Positions 1 to 12,295 are shown, numbered from the stretch's first letter. The stretch: 64,000 nt of DNA from Paratinospora sagittata (GCA_035771175.1 CM069593.1:47462054-47526053), one strand, 5' to 3'. A program made the numbers and translations. Notes: a model not told the origin generated them from the sequence alone.

Positions 1-702
1 GTAACTGAAGATAAATACTTAAAAGTTGTCTGGTTAAATGAGATTAGCAGCGTCTTCACACAAGTAAAACCGCAAAGTGAAAGTGAAACATCTGGTAATA
101 TTTGGTAAAACCAAATTATACCAATAGAAGTTCAACAAGAAACTGACAGTGCTCAATAAGCTTTTCTTTTCATCCTAAAAAATGGGGTACATGATGGCTG
201 CATCTAACTAATAAACAATCTAATTTAGTAACTTTCCTAGGTAGGCTCAACTATTCAGAAATTTAAATGCCCACATCCACCAATTTCCTTTATGCTCCTT
301 TGTGTACTAAATAAAACTACCATCCTTAATGATGGGAATCAAGAATGATTTCTGCAATTGTCTTCAAGGCCATTGCAGAAAAAATTTAACCTGATTAACC
401 AGGAATCTTTCACCTCTCTCAATATAAATTGGTGTGCATAATACATGATGGACAAGGAACATAAAGTATTAGAAGTGTGAGTAATATGCAGCACACATGC
501 GTACCATATCTTCAGGTCTTCATATTGACTACCAATGTCACTATATAATTATACTTATCAGCAAATGCAAGAAAGATAGTGGCAACACACATCATAATAC
601 CATATGATCTTCAGGTTTTCATATTAACTCTACCTTCTATCCATCACAACGTAGCAAAGGGCAATCAAAGATTCTTAAGCAACAAAGTCCAGCAAAAGAT
701 AC
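1..702 (-). other. Intron 3 (part) of the DnaJ zinc-finger gene
   Basis: AT-rich sequence downstream of the donor at 702/701 on the minus strand. I searched by eye for the missing fourth Cys motif and stop and found nothing convincing. No RNA gene or mobile element is recognised. Confidence 0.6.
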
Positions 703-2412
703 CTGCACCCTTGCACACTCGACAGTCGATCAATCCTGTTTCTTGTCTCATCTTTCCATTGTTGCAAAAAACGCATTTTGTTCCACCTTATTCACCAGAA
801 AGGAAAAGCAAAAGAGCCATGTAAAAACTTACTGCTCCCCTAAAATATAAAACAACTAGGAGAACAAAACAAAGATGCCCTTTTATGTTAAGTGACAATT
901 ATCATTTTCTAATGTCTAAATAAATTATAATAACTAGTTAACACTACCAGAGGTTAAAAGTTTTTTATTTTATTTTTAAATTACAGTTATATGAGATGGA
1001 TTACTATTACAATCATTAATTTACTAGTCTGTTTTTGTATACTATTAGTGATTACATTTATTATTGAGTGATTATATTTTTGTATGCTATTAGTGATTAC
1101 ATTTTTTATTGAGTTGTTTATTCTTTTTAGATTGAGAATTGAACTCTCGGATGGAGAAGGATGCTCGGATTCTAAAGAGAATGAGAACCTATTTCTCCTT
1201 GAGAATTCTCATAAAATTGTGATGATTGGATTCCCAACAATGGTCAACTAACAAAACACTTAAGCCGCATTTTCAGCATGAAAAAAAATAATTGAGCACA
1301 AAAAATAAGATATCAATGCAGTTAGCTACCAAAGGTTTGGTGTTGGAGACAGGATCGACAAATCTTCTTATGATTTTCAAGAAAAGTGTAAATGAGATTA
1401 TCATATACTGGTAGTCTTACCAAGCCAATCTCCTAGAAAGGTTTAGATTAATGGGTATAATTCTATCTTCCACTGTGACCTCCTCGTATCTAAATCCAAA
1501 GTTTTTATGCTACTCATCCCCAGAGTTTGCCTTTGCACGAGAGTGATGACTCTAAAGTTAAACTTGTTACGATGCCATTATTGAACAAGATTGTTCAGTT
1601 AGTCTTACCTCTTACAGTTAAAAATGCTCTATTCAACGATTTATTAAAAATTGAAATTTAGAATGTCCTAGATCAAAGGGTCTTACAATATGTACAGGTT
1701 AGGGTGTTCCATTGTACCAAACATTATTATCAAAGAACAGCAAGAGGAATAAATAAATAAAACAATAATTCCTAAAAAAAAAAATCAAAGTTAATAATTG
1801 AATTTCCAAGCCGAAAATTGAAATTAAGAAGAAGAATCGCGATTCCAACTATAAATACAATCACAATTAGGTCAGTATACACACATTATTCTCCACAATC
1901 CGAACATAAATCCAACAAAGAAGAAAACCAAAGAATCAGAGCAAAAGAAATTACCATTACCAGCACATCGATCACAGGGAACAGGATCTCCCTACATTAA
2001 AAACAACAAAAAAGCCTCAAAACCACTTTCTTCCCCAAAAATTATCACAAAAAAAAAAAAAAGAAGTAGAAGAAGAAGAAGAAGAAATGAGGAAGAGATA
2101 ACGCACTTTCAACCCCAAGAACAGAGAGAGAGTAATGGCAGCCAAGATGCTGATAGTAACGAGAAACGTCTGAGTATCGACAGGTCTGTCGAATCCACCG
2201 AATAAGAGAATGGGATGGAAAAGGAGCTTTGGTTGAACGAATTCGAGTTTCGAACCAAAGATCTTCGAGAACTCTGGTTTTCCTATTAGTAGAGAGAGGC
2301 TAGTTTGAGTGGAAGTGTTGCTAAGAGAGAACAGAGAATTGGAAGTAGAAAACGAAGAAGAAGACGATGTCGGTGTTGAGAATCTGTAGAGAGAGTGGGA
2401 GAGCGTCGCCAT
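703..2412 (-). CDS. Chloroplast-type DnaJ zinc-finger (CxxCxGxG) protein, 3' end off window
   Basis: Exons on the minus strand are 2412-2107, 1991-1955 and 786-703, all with GT-AG borders and a continuous frame (143 codons seen). Residues 1-60 are rich in Ser/Thr, like a plastid transit peptide. A hydrophobic stretch at about 80-100 could span a membrane. Then come three DnaJ-type Cys motifs: C108-D-R-C111-A-G-N-G, C119-V-F-C122-N-N-G and C136-R-V-C139-K-G-A-G. The fourth motif and the stop codon, expected in one more short exon, are not found between 1 and 702, so they should lie left of the window. There is no J domain. Relatives (the LQY1, BSD2 and SSUH2-like group) are small plastid zinc-finger proteins with disulfide-isomerase or chaperone-like roles. 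The exact orthologue and function are inferred only from this domain layout. Confidence 0.85.
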
Positions 2413-2750
2413 GGATAAAACATGAGATAAGCTCTCCGATTCCTCGACTCCTCTAACTCTCTACTCTGTTTTGTTCGAGACTTTGAGCAACTGAAATGAA
2501 GATAAAACACACGTTGTATGGTCCTGACATTTTGGAAATTGACTACTAAGTTTAAAAAAAAAAAAAAAAAGATTTCCACGTGGCTGCTAAACAGAACACC
2601 TCCGCGCACCTTAACCGCACCGTATAAAAAAAAAAATAACAAATAAAATAAACGCATTTCATGGCCTTTTAATATTCCTTGACATCATTCTTACACTTGT
2701 TTCTTTTCTTACATTACAAGCTGAATTATTATTATTCGAAATGAAATAAA

Positions 2751-3540
2751 GGAGATCAACACGAATTGCTGACTTAAGCCACTAATGAGCTAAGCTAAGG
2801 TGATATAATCCGACCTGAAGCAGATGACCTTAGATAGCGGTGGTGGAAAATTTCTAAATCTCAAGGTAAGCTCAAATTGAAGTGAGGTTAGAAAGATAAG
2901 TTCAGACGAGATGAGGAAGGCCAAAATGTCGATCTGAGCTAAGTAAAGGTATCATCACTATACCAACCTCAGGTGCTGATGATGAGGAGGATCTTCACTA
3001 TTGAGCTAAGGTCGGGACAAAATGAAGTCAATGCCTTGTTGTCTCATCTGAACTAAGTAAGACCTAGATCTCAAAATGAGCTGGAGATAGAATGAGGTCG
3101 GCTACTTGGGTAAGGCTTAACATGAGACCTCTTGAGAAGCGAGGGGATCACATTTGAAGAGAGGACCACCCCCTAACCTAAGGGATACCACTCCTTGAAA
3201 GATACCAAGGTGCTATTTGCCCCAATTGGGTGAGCCCAGATTCTCTATTATAAATAGTTTTACATTTCACTCAAAAAGGTAAGTAATACCATTTGCTATA
3301 GTAACTTCCTACCTTATTTTACTATTTTAATTGTCTCAGCTTTAATTTAGGTATCAGAGGGTCATTAGCCGACATCGCACCAGTATTTTTCACAACAGTT
3401 ATTTTCAATTCTTTCTTTGCAGGTCAGAATTTCAGAGCTTAACCTGGAGGCCAACCATCAGTTCATCTGGTTCATTGTCACTTCTTTCAATTTTTAGAGG
3501 AACATTAACTCTTTAAGGAGTTTGGTGTTAGTTAATTTTT
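2751..3540 (+). mobile_element. Possible Ty3/Gypsy LTR remnant
   Basis: This block is less AT-rich than its surroundings. It has a TATA-like motif (tattataaatag, near 3246), then a stretch carrying ggtatcagagg (3350) and, further on, a pyrimidine run ending in tttgcaggtcag (3414). That order resembles LTRs of some plant Gypsy elements. No paired LTR, coding region or clear target duplication is visible, so this is a tentative family assignment. Confidence 0.3.
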
Positions 3541-4023
3541 ACATCACCAAAATTAAAGAGAAATGTCCAAATAAAATAGACTTAATTAAATAAAAAATAA
3601 ATTAGTCAAAAAGAGTAATTAATACTGAAATGATATAATTTTTAATTTTATCTCTATATTTCTTCCCTTTTTACGTTCATTTCATTTAAAGTAAAACAAA
3701 TAAATGTACCATTCTACATTTATTAAACGACATTGTCTTTGCTGACAAAAATAACAATGACAGCATAATAAAGTCTTAAATAAAATTTTGTCTATAAATA
3801 GTGTAAATGCGCATTAGTACCTACGGAATATTCGTGATGTCAATACCTTATTTTATAGTTAGTTACTTTAGAAGACAAGTTTTGTAAATAAAAACAAAAA
3901 TAATAATTTAAGAGAGCAACTAGATAGATCCATTAATGGACTATTTACATCTCATTCCACTTATTTTATGTAATTCTTTAAATATTCTCAACTGAAATGA
4001 TTTTCTTTTAAAAAAAATTATTG
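3541..4023. other. AT-rich intergenic stretch
   Basis: Strongly AT-rich, with no ORF, repeat or RNA gene I can support. Confidence 0.5.
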
Positions 4024-4432
4024 TGAAGGTTGCCCTACGAGGCTGACACTTGTACGGGACCATTCTTTGTAAGGGTCAGTCGGACCTCCCCTCCTTTATA
4101 AGGGTCGGTCGGACCGACCCTCTTATTTCTTTTTTCTTTAATTTTTATTTTCACATACTATGTTATATTAAGATGTATTTTATGATAATTTTGTCATGTT
4201 TACACTTAGTCCGAACTCATTTGGGCAGTGAAGTTCATATTTCACATGAGAGTAACGAGTAAAAAATGATGTTCATCTGCCCAAATTAGTCTGAAATGGA
4301 TAAAAACATATCAAAATTATTATAAAATACATCATAATACAATATTATGTGATAATAATAAAAAAAGAAAATAAGAGGGTCGGCCGGACAGGGCCGACCC
4401 TTACAAAGACAATCCTAAGGACGAACTTCGTT
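4024..4432. mobile_element. Foldback MITE with about 150-bp terminal inverted repeats
   Basis: The left arm (about 4066-4229) and right arm (about 4280-4409) are inverted copies: ctttgtaagggtc at the left outer edge is mirrored by gacccttacaaag at the right. Inside, both arms share the ccctcttattt block, a long AT stretch and an inner tttgggcag / ctgcccaaa pair. A weaker match extends the ends to about 4024 and 4432 (tgaaggttgccct against the reverse of the right end). There is no coding capacity. The size and near-full-length palindrome fit a non-autonomous DNA transposon, possibly Mutator-like. I could not fix a target-site duplication. Confidence 0.7.
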
Positions 4433-5130
4433 ATTGTCTATTTTTCATACAAAACATATTGAAAAATACTAATAAATATTTTATTTCATGAATAAAAGTA
4501 AATACAAAAAAAAAATCATTAAAATATGTATTTCTTACCGATTTAGAGGATTAAATGTCGAATTTTTTTTTTAAGACAATAAGTGACTATTCGCTCTAAA
4601 TAGGATCCAAATAATGCTTCTCAAGCTTTAATATTTTTTTAACTAAGATAAGAAGATGAAAATGGTGAGCTTTAAAATTATATGCTAAGATTTTGGAGAA
4701 AAAGAAATGATGGAAAAAAAAAAAAAAGAACTAAGTGTGGGATAAATTGGGCCGAAGAATAGTTTAAAATTTTTTTGATTTTTTGCTGGGATAGAAAAAA
4801 TATATGTATATTAAGGTAGAATTATATTAGTAATTAAAGTGTAAACAGTACATTAATAGAATCTTTCAGCTGCTCTCTAATTTAATCATCTATCTTTTCC
4901 CGCTGCTTTCTGCCCAATTTTAATTATTTGAACCTAAAGAGTTACCAAACAATACATACAAAGATAAGAATAACCTAATAACTTGGCAATACATCCGAGG
5001 GCAAAAGAGGGATTTCCTTAGGCCGGCACCTGGTAGGGTATTTCAAAAGTAAAGCGCACTGTTAAAACCGCCACGTACGAAACACGGGTTCTCGCAATCG
5101 GAAGTCGAAACTTTCTTCTCCGAGGAGGTT
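4433..5130. other. AT-rich spacer and distal promoter of the SPX-RING gene
   Basis: No ORF or repeat recognised. GC content rises after 5020 towards the gene. No P1BS phosphate-starvation element (GNATATNC) was seen by eye. Confidence 0.4.
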
Positions 5131-5149
5131 ACGTGTTCTCTCGCGCTTC

Positions 5150-5158
5150 GCACTATAA
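5150..5158 (+). promoter_or_regulatory. Probable TATA box of the SPX-RING gene
   Basis: The motif cactataaatc lies about 335 bases before the start codon, at the edge of a change from AT-rich spacer to a CT-rich leader. Transcription would start near 5180-5190. This is position and motif only. Confidence 0.4.
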
Positions 5159-5259
5159 ATCGGATCTTAAATCACCACCTAGGGCTTCCTCTTCTTCTAT
5201 CGTTCTAGGGTTTAACAAATTCGTTTTCGCCACTTTCTCTTCGATTCTCATAGGTTTTC

Positions 5260-5265
5260 ATGTAA
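5260..5265 (+). promoter_or_regulatory. Minimal upstream ORF AUG-UAA
   Basis: The first ATG in the predicted leader is followed directly by TAA. AUG-UAA start-stop elements in plant 5' UTRs are known to stall ribosomes, as in the boron-responsive leader of NIP5;1. Whether this one acts that way is inference. Confidence 0.5.
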
Positions 5266-5479
5266 TCTCCTTGAATTCAAGAAAACCTTTTCAATCTCCT
5301 TCGCTTTACCAGCTACCGTGTCGTGTCGAGTCGAATCGAATCAAGCTAATTCGTCGTGATTTGTTCGTGATCGGTGATCGGATCGTTAAAAAACTGCAAG
5401 AGTTCCGATCTTCCTTGAAACGAATTCAGTGTTTTTGATTTGATAGAAGAATTGTACGCGTAAGTTTGTGATTATTGTG

Positions 5480-5485
5480 ATGTGA
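5480..5485 (+). promoter_or_regulatory. Minimal upstream ORF AUG-UGA next to the main start
   Basis: The only other upstream ATG in the leader is also a start-stop pair (ATG TGA). It ends two bases before the main ATG at 5488 and is in a different frame from it, so it could reduce or gate initiation of the SPX-RING protein. Confidence 0.5.
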
Positions 5486-5487
5486 AG

Positions 5488-8473
5488 ATGAAGTTTGGAG
5501 AGACCTTTACGGAGTATCTTAATGGAGATCAAGAGTACTTTCTGGAAAAATGCTCTCACGTTGAATACAAGAAGCTCAAGAAAGTGCTCAAGCGCTGTCG
5601 GACATCTCATGGTTCTTGCAAGTTAGTTTCGTCGGAGGTGGAGAACGGTGAATCTTCGCAATTGTGCCAATGTGATTCTTGTCCGTGTATGGCTCTCTGT
5701 CTCTCCCTTTGAGTTACATCTTTGACGATGCTGTATTTGTATTCTTGCTTAATTCTTATGTATGTTGTGCATGAGATTGGGAAGGGAAACAATAAATATA
5801 GTAGATTGCCTCTTAATTGACCATTACACTAAGCAGAATATGTACTCACCTGATCGAATGAGTTCTTGACTGTTAATGGATCATCTAGCTTTACCTTTTA
5901 ATTTGATTGAGTTTAGGCGTAAGATTTAAGTGTAATTCTCTCAAGTCCTGCATGTATAATTACCATGCATGTGCATGGGATCCGATTCCATGGCACTTGA
6001 TCTCTTATCTCTCTCCTGTAGTCCTTACTCTCTATCTAATTTCCTGTCAAATGCTTTTGGAACTGCTCAACAATCTTGGTCTTGTGATGCTTTTATGCTC
6101 CTGTTTTGTGGTGAATACAATGCAAGGAGCTCTATTTTGATGCTGTAGCAGAATTGAGTTGATTGATGGTCCCATGTGTTCCCTGGTGATTTCAAGTTTC
6201 TTTGTTTTTATCTTCCTACTGGACTATTTCTTTGGAATACTAGTTTCAACAAACTTCTAATCAGAAAATAAGAAATAAAATAATTGTAAATCATCTACCC
6301 ATGTGATGTTTTGTAATGCCGTGAAACCCTTACTACTAATCTACTTTCATTTATGTTTTTTAGAATGACACGATGGATATAAGTAATAGCATAGAATATG
6401 GACTTTCATGTGAGATGGTTCGAGTGTATACATGAGCTAGACTATTAGTTCTAGATTTTGTTTTTGTTTTCAACTTTTCATTGACAGCTAATGTGAGCTG
6501 CTAATATTGATTGTTGATCTCGAATACTTGTTCTAGTATTTGTAAACAAGAAGTACCAAAGGAATAAAGATGAGAAGAAGAGAAAAGTAACAATGAAAAT
6601 TAAGGAAAAAAAATGGAAGAAGAAGGTGATGCTAACTTGTTGGTAAAACTGGAAAAATCATAAATCATTTGGTGATATAGCATTCTATGATTTTCTGCAA
6701 CAAATCCCAATTCTTGTTTGTCAGTCCACTTTGATCATTTTTTCTTGAACAATACTTTGATGCTAAATTGCTAAAGAGTATGTGCATATTTTGCAGTGTG
6801 TGATGAGAAGTTCTTCTCTGAGTTGATGAAAGAAGCTTCTGAGATAGCAGGATGTTTTAATTCAAGAGTAAGACGCCTTCTTCATCTCCACATGTCCTCC
6901 GGAGTGCAGAAATGCATGCTGCAGCTATTTCATTGTTTCAGAAATGATCAACCAGTCAAGATTCAACAAGTTCAGATGCTGATTGAATATGCTACAATGA
7001 ATGCGATTGCCATTAGAAAAATCCTTAAGAAGTATGACAAAGTAAGCACCGAATAAGGATTGTATCTTTGTATTTCCAATTGCTTTCTATGTGAATCAAA
7101 AGGTCTTAACATGTTTCAAACTCTTGGATAGGTGCATAGCTCTGTTAATGGCAGAAATTTCCAGATTAAGATGCGATCTGAGCATATGGAACTTCTACAA
7201 TCACCTTGGCTAATCGAATTGGGGGCGTTCTGTATTAATTTCGACGGATCTTGTGGCGGAGTGCCCAGCAAAATTTTTCATCAGTTCTTTTGTGATCTCA
7301 GTGCTGATAAGCCTGTAATGACATTTAAGGTTTCTGATTCTGTGGAGCTTCAGTATGGTTTGACATGTGCTATTTGCTTGGTAAGATATTACATTTACAT
7401 TATTTATTGGGAAATATGCAATCATTTGCTACTGCTGTTTGCTTACTTCTTAATGATTGCACATTCGCAGGATACTGTTTTTAATCCTTATGCTTTGGCC
7501 TGTGGTCATCTTTTTTGCAAATCTTGTGCTTGTTCCGCGGCTTCTGTGATGATATTTGAAGGCCTCAAGGCAGCACCTCCAGAATCCAAGTGTCCTGTTT
7601 GTAGAGAGGTAAGTAGCATGGAATTTGTCCTTGTAAAAGGCTCAAATTAATGTTGAAATGTAGATGGTTTTCTCTCCCTTTTGGCCCCTTTTTCCCATCC
7701 CATGAAGCCACTTTGCTGCTTCCCACTTCCCTTGTTTAGAAAAATAGAAGATAAGGTAAGAACAGAAACAGAAAAGAAAAAAGTTATTTTAGAGGGACAA
7801 ATTGGAAAAAATTGGAATTGATCCCTTGGATGGACATCTTGTTCTCCACTAATTAGTGACCAGGTTAATGTTATGGTTGATTTTCTTGTCAACGAATTTC
7901 TAAGACGAGTATTTGCCTTTTTTCTTGGTTTCATTTTGGCGTGCATATTGTGTTGGACCATAAAAAAACTTAAAAGAACTCACAACAGAAGAACTTGGAT
8001 TTGAGTGAATTTTATATCCCATCTGATGTCACAGTGACGCTCCTTGTGTTCCTGTGGCATAGGAAGAGGAATAAGATGGTAAGCTTTCGGAATGTAGTTG
8101 AATTACAATTAACTGGTGGTAAAAGAATCTACGTTGTCTTTTGAGCTGTAGCTACAATTGGCAAAAGGATCTATATCTCTTAATTTGGCCATGTAACAAC
8201 ATCTAATGGCACCTTATACGCAGGTTGGAGTATATGCTACTTCTGTGCACATGGCAGAGCTGGATTTGCTATTGAAAAACAGGTGATGATAAAATTATTT
8301 GCTGAGTAGTGAGTCTTCTTATACTCAAAACAGAAATTCCTGTCGCTGATACTTTGAATCTGTTCAGGTGCAAAGACTCCTGGAGAGAGAGATGGCAGGA
8401 AGAACGTGCGGAGATGGTAAAGCAATCAAAAGAGTACTGGGATTCACAAACTAAATCTGTGCTTGGAATTTGA
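5488..8473 (+). CDS. SPX-RING E3 ubiquitin ligase, BAH1-like (At2g38920 type)
   Basis: Six exons with GT-AG borders: 5488-5686, 6797-7041, 7132-7380, 7471-7608, 8224-8282 and 8368-8473. They total 996 bases, 331 codons, close to the usual 330-340. The N-terminus (MKFGETFTEYL, then KKLKKVLKRC and later IRKILKKYDK) is an SPX domain with the lysine-rich surface that in this family binds inositol pyrophosphates. Residues 227-275 form a C3HC4 RING: C227, C230, C242, H244, C247, C250, C272, C275. The family relative NLA/BAH1 ubiquitinates phosphate and nitrate transporters at the plasma membrane. This paralogue group matches At2g38920 more closely and its substrates are less clear. The start is chosen because MKFGETF is the conserved N-terminus. 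No frameshift or missing ligand is seen. Confidence 0.93.
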
Positions 8474-9422
8474 GAAATGGCATTAGTTTTTTCCCTTTAC
8501 TGGATCTGGGAAAAGTAGCTCTATAGATTCTGATGGTTGGATCCACTGGAAATTTGTCTAGAATTTCCAGGTAGTAATACTCTACAACATAAATTCTCCT
8601 TGTGAGGACAGGGTTTTTAGTAGCATACGATTCTGCGTTTTGTTCTAATGTTTCTATAACGCTGTTCCGAAGTGCAGGTAGGCGTGGGACTTCTGCGGGA
8701 ATGTTGAGCACGAAGTTCCGGCTATTGGCTTGGCTAATAATTAATAATATGATGTTGATCCCCTAACCTTTATCATTGTATTAATAATTTGTACAAACAG
8801 CTCGTTCGATAGATTTTTGCTAAGAAAATAATAAAGTTGAGTGTTTGATTGTTATAATCTTCTTTGACAAATATTTTAAGGAGCTCATTTATCTTCCTAT
8901 CTAATTTGCCTTACATGTAGAGGTGAGAAAAATATATATATACACGAGAAATCTTTAGTATTAGCGTCTTGCTCATTTTGTACTATATAGATGTAAACAT
9001 TTTTTTTTTTCTCATGTAGCAACCGAACAACAATAATAAACTATTTTTGGAGAGTAGTTTTGTGGGAGATTTTATTTATCGAGAATTTTTTTCTTAGTTG
9101 TCACGAGAGCATCTACTACGCACAAAACGCAAAATGTGGATATAAGTTTTTTATAGAATTTAATATAATATGAAAAACCTCAATTGTATCTCAATATATT
9201 TTAATTTTAACCTTTCTTCATATGATTTCCAACTAGAAAAAGAGAATTGGTTTGACTCACTGTAGTTAGAAAACAAAAGAATGACACTCGAGCCATGTGA
9301 ACATTTCAAAAAAAAAGAGTTACATTATTTTTAATTTAGTCTATAAAATGAAATTAGACATGCATTCTTCATTTTCACGCTACCCAGAAATAAATAATGT
9401 TCTCCTTATATAAGAATCTATT
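8474..9422. other. AT-rich spacer downstream of the SPX-RING gene
   Basis: Contains the 3' UTR for the first few hundred bases, then AT-rich DNA up to the Copia LTR. No gene seen. Confidence 0.5.
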
Positions 9423-9721
9423 TGTTATAAACAAAGCTAGATCAAATATTAGGGAAGAACACAAAGAAGATAAGCAAGAATACAAAAAGAAGAATTACAT
9501 AAAAACTTGTTGTATAATCACCCTTCTCACAACCTCTATTTATACTATTACAAAGCCTTTAGGTTACAAATGACTTAATGATGGTGTAAATACGAGAATA
9601 AATAAAAATAAATTAGGGACATTATAACTTAAAAGGTTATGGAATATAAATATGTAGGGGTTATGGTCATTCATAAAGAATTGGGGGTTATGGACTTTCT
9701 ATTTAATTATTATTCATAACA
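9423..9721 (-). repeat. 3' LTR of Copia-A
   Basis: 299 bases with TGTT...AACA ends on the minus strand. Direct repeat of 19138-19395, which lacks about 40 bases by a gap near 9650-9690. Confidence 0.75.
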
Positions 9722-9734
9722 CTACCCCCTTGGA

Positions 9735-9960
9735 TGTCCATTTTACAAGGAATCTGCCTCCTTAAAACCTTACTAAGAAAAAAAAACTCAGTAGGAAAAA
9801 GTTTTAGAAGGAAAAAGAGTACATTCCTTATTTCTAGAAAAACTACCTCATTAAAAAAACTTTGCCAGGAAAACCTAGTGGGATAAAACCTTGGTCAAAG
9901 AAAAAATAGTACAGTACAATGTGTATATTTACTCCCCTTGTTAGTAACATCATTTATGAT
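9735..9960 (-). repeat. Copia-A 3' untranslated repeats
   Basis: Degenerate tandem units of roughly 80 bases with the core attaaaaccttg, aggaaaacctagtggga and agtacagt. The same core recurs at 10850-11020, linking the two Copia remnants. Confidence 0.5.
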
Positions 9961-10770
9961 CTCTGAGTCGACGCATTCCAATATTATGCACCAATTTCTC
10001 AAATATTGCAGTAGGTAATGCCTTTGTGAATAGATTTGTCAGATTATTACTTGAACAAATTTGTTGAACTTCAATATCACCATTCATTTGAAGATCACGT
10101 GTGAAAAAGAATTTTTGGCGAAATATGTTTTGTTCTGTCCCCTTTTATATATCCTCTTTTCAGTTGTGCTTTGCAAGCAGCATTGTCTTCATACAATATT
10201 GTTGGAGTATCATTCTTTGAAGATAGACCATACGTCTCTTTGATATGTTGAGTTATTTATCTTAATCAAACAGATTCTCGACTTGCTTCACGAATTGTTA
10301 TTATTTTAGCATGATTTGATAATGTAGCAGCCAATGTTTGTTTGGTAGACCTCCAAGATATAGCAATATCGCCATATGTGAATAGATGGCTTGTCTGAGA
10401 TCTTGCTTTATGTGGATCAGATAAATATCCTGCACCTGCATAACCAATTAATTGATATATAGATTCATTTGAATAAAACAAGCTAATATCAATTGTGCCT
10501 CGGAGATATCTAAATATATGTTTAACTCCGTTTCAATCTCTTCGTGTAGGTGAAAAACTATATCTTGCTAATAAATTTATAGAAAATGCTATATCGTGTC
10601 TTGTATTATTGGCAAGATACATTCATGCACCAATCGCACTAAGATATGGTACTTCAGGACCAAGTAGTTCTTCATTATCCTCACAAGGCCGAAAAAGATC
10701 TTTGTTCACATCAAGTGTACGAACTATCATTGGGGTACTCAATGGACGAGCTTTATCCATGTAAATCACT
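9960..10770 (-). pseudogene. Copia pol 3' end (reverse transcriptase tail and RNase H), broken
   Basis: Read on the minus strand, it keeps the family hallmarks in order: a region with YLSAIGA and YLANNTRHDIAF, then GYLSDPHKARSQTS and ISWRSTKQTL (10266-10481), then YEDNAAC, GDRTKHISPK and, at the C-terminus, NLTNLFTKALP and HNIGMRRL (about 9970-10050). In-frame stops near 10537 and 10618 and a frameshift in the RNase H part break it. Confidence 0.85.
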
Positions 10771-11058
10771 TAGGGGTTATAGAAAATATTAAGTGGTGGT
10801 ATTCAAATATATTTACAACACTCCCCCTTTTGAATACCCACCATCAGTAGAAAATATGTCTCATTAAAACCTTGCTAGAGAAAACCCAGTGAAAAAAAAA
10901 ATCTAGAAAGAAAAAAAGTACAATATTCTCTTGAAGCATTATATTGTTAGGACTGCCTCATTAAAAACCTTGCAAGGAAAACCTAGTGGGACAACCTAAG
11001 CTAAGGAAAAAGAGTACAGTGCATTAATCAATAACTCATCTTTATAAGAATTCTCTCT
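10771..11058 (-). mobile_element. Second Copia remnant (Copia-B): 3' UTR, polypurine tract and LTR stub
   Basis: On the minus strand a purine tract (aaaagggggagtg, near 10823) is followed by TGTTGTAAATATA, a plausible LTR start that is cut off where Copia-A pol begins. Upstream of the tract are the attaaaaacc / aggaaaacctagtggg repeats typical of the 3' UTR of this Copia group. Its pol appears to continue at 13740-14900, beyond the LTR-like insertions. Confidence 0.5.
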
Positions 11059-12295
11059 CTTATTGTCACGCCCTGACCGCAGCCCCAAATAATCGTTTCG
11101 ATGTAGACCAGCTGCGGTTGGGTTGCTACATGGTGATATGACAATATTATGTATACGAAGTCCTGACAAACAGCGTGCCCCCTACCCAGGTGTGGGCGCA
11201 CCCCCTCGTGGCGAACGCCTAGCCATAGTACCACATAATATTGTCATATCGCCATGTAGCAACTCAATCGCAGCTGGTCTACATCGAAACGATTATTTGT
11301 CTGCCACTATTCATAAATAGTGCAGGGTCTCCCTAGGAATCGAACTCAAGACCTCCCTTAAGGAGTTAGATTTCGCATTCCTAGTAGCCACTGGTGCGGT
11401 TGGGTTGCTACATGGCGATATGACAATATTATGTGGTACTATGGCTGTAACACCCCGTAAATTTAATTAAATATATACGTTAAATTACACGTATATCGAG
11501 ATATATAATATATGTATTTTATACGTATGAGCTAATATACACGTTATAATACACGTATTTGATACGTATGCGCTAAATATACGCGTGTATGATTTAATTA
11601 AAAATGTGGATTTGATTATGATTGAATGAATTTAATGAATTAATGAAAGTATGATTGAATAAATGAAAGTTAAATATTAAGATGGGGAGTTGGTTAATAA
11701 AGGGAGTTTAGAAGCATGGAATCAAGATATTTTTTTTATATACTTATCTTTTAATATCTTCCTTATCAATTCTCTCCCACCAACGTCCAACAACAAAAAA
11801 ACAAGACAAAAAAAAAACAAAATGAATAAGACAAAATGAGGAGTTGCTTATCTCTTTCCAACGTGTTCACAAGAGACATAAAAAACAAATAGAAAAGAAA
11901 AGAAAAGAAAAGATGAAAGGGGTTGCTGGAAAGAAATGAAAAGAAAGAGAGAGAGTGGAGCGAACGGAAGAAGAAGCAGAGGGAAGAAGGAGAAGAAGAA
12001 AAGGGGGAGACGCGGAATTCGCGTCCAATCGATCTTCGCGGTAAGTGATTTTCCCTCTATTTCTTTGTAAAATTGATATCTAAGCTAGATGTAACGATTC
12101 TAGCGGACTAATTTTGACTGTAGGAGTCGTTTTACGGCGTTTTGCCAAATTGGGGTTTTGACCCCAACGTGAATGAAAACCCGCTAGGAAGGTAGAAAAT
12201 GCTCCCTGGACTGTCAGGATTCTGAATCTGTGGTTAGATTCTATTTTTGGAGTTTTGGCTACCGTTTGACAATTTTAATACAATTTACAACTTTC

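Noticed and set aside
1..702. Last exon of the DnaJ zinc-finger gene
   Set aside because: No stretch encodes the expected fourth CxxCxGxG motif and stop on the minus strand, so the exon is placed outside the window.
5133..5438. 101-codon plus-strand frame before the SPX-RING gene
   Set aside because: It overlaps the TATA box and leader of that gene, has no ATG in the predicted transcript and shows no family similarity; its CT-rich composition explains it.
5185..5487. miR827 target site in the SPX-RING leader
   Set aside because: miR827 targets the leader of NLA in Arabidopsis, but I found no matching complementary site here, and this gene is of the At2g38920 type.
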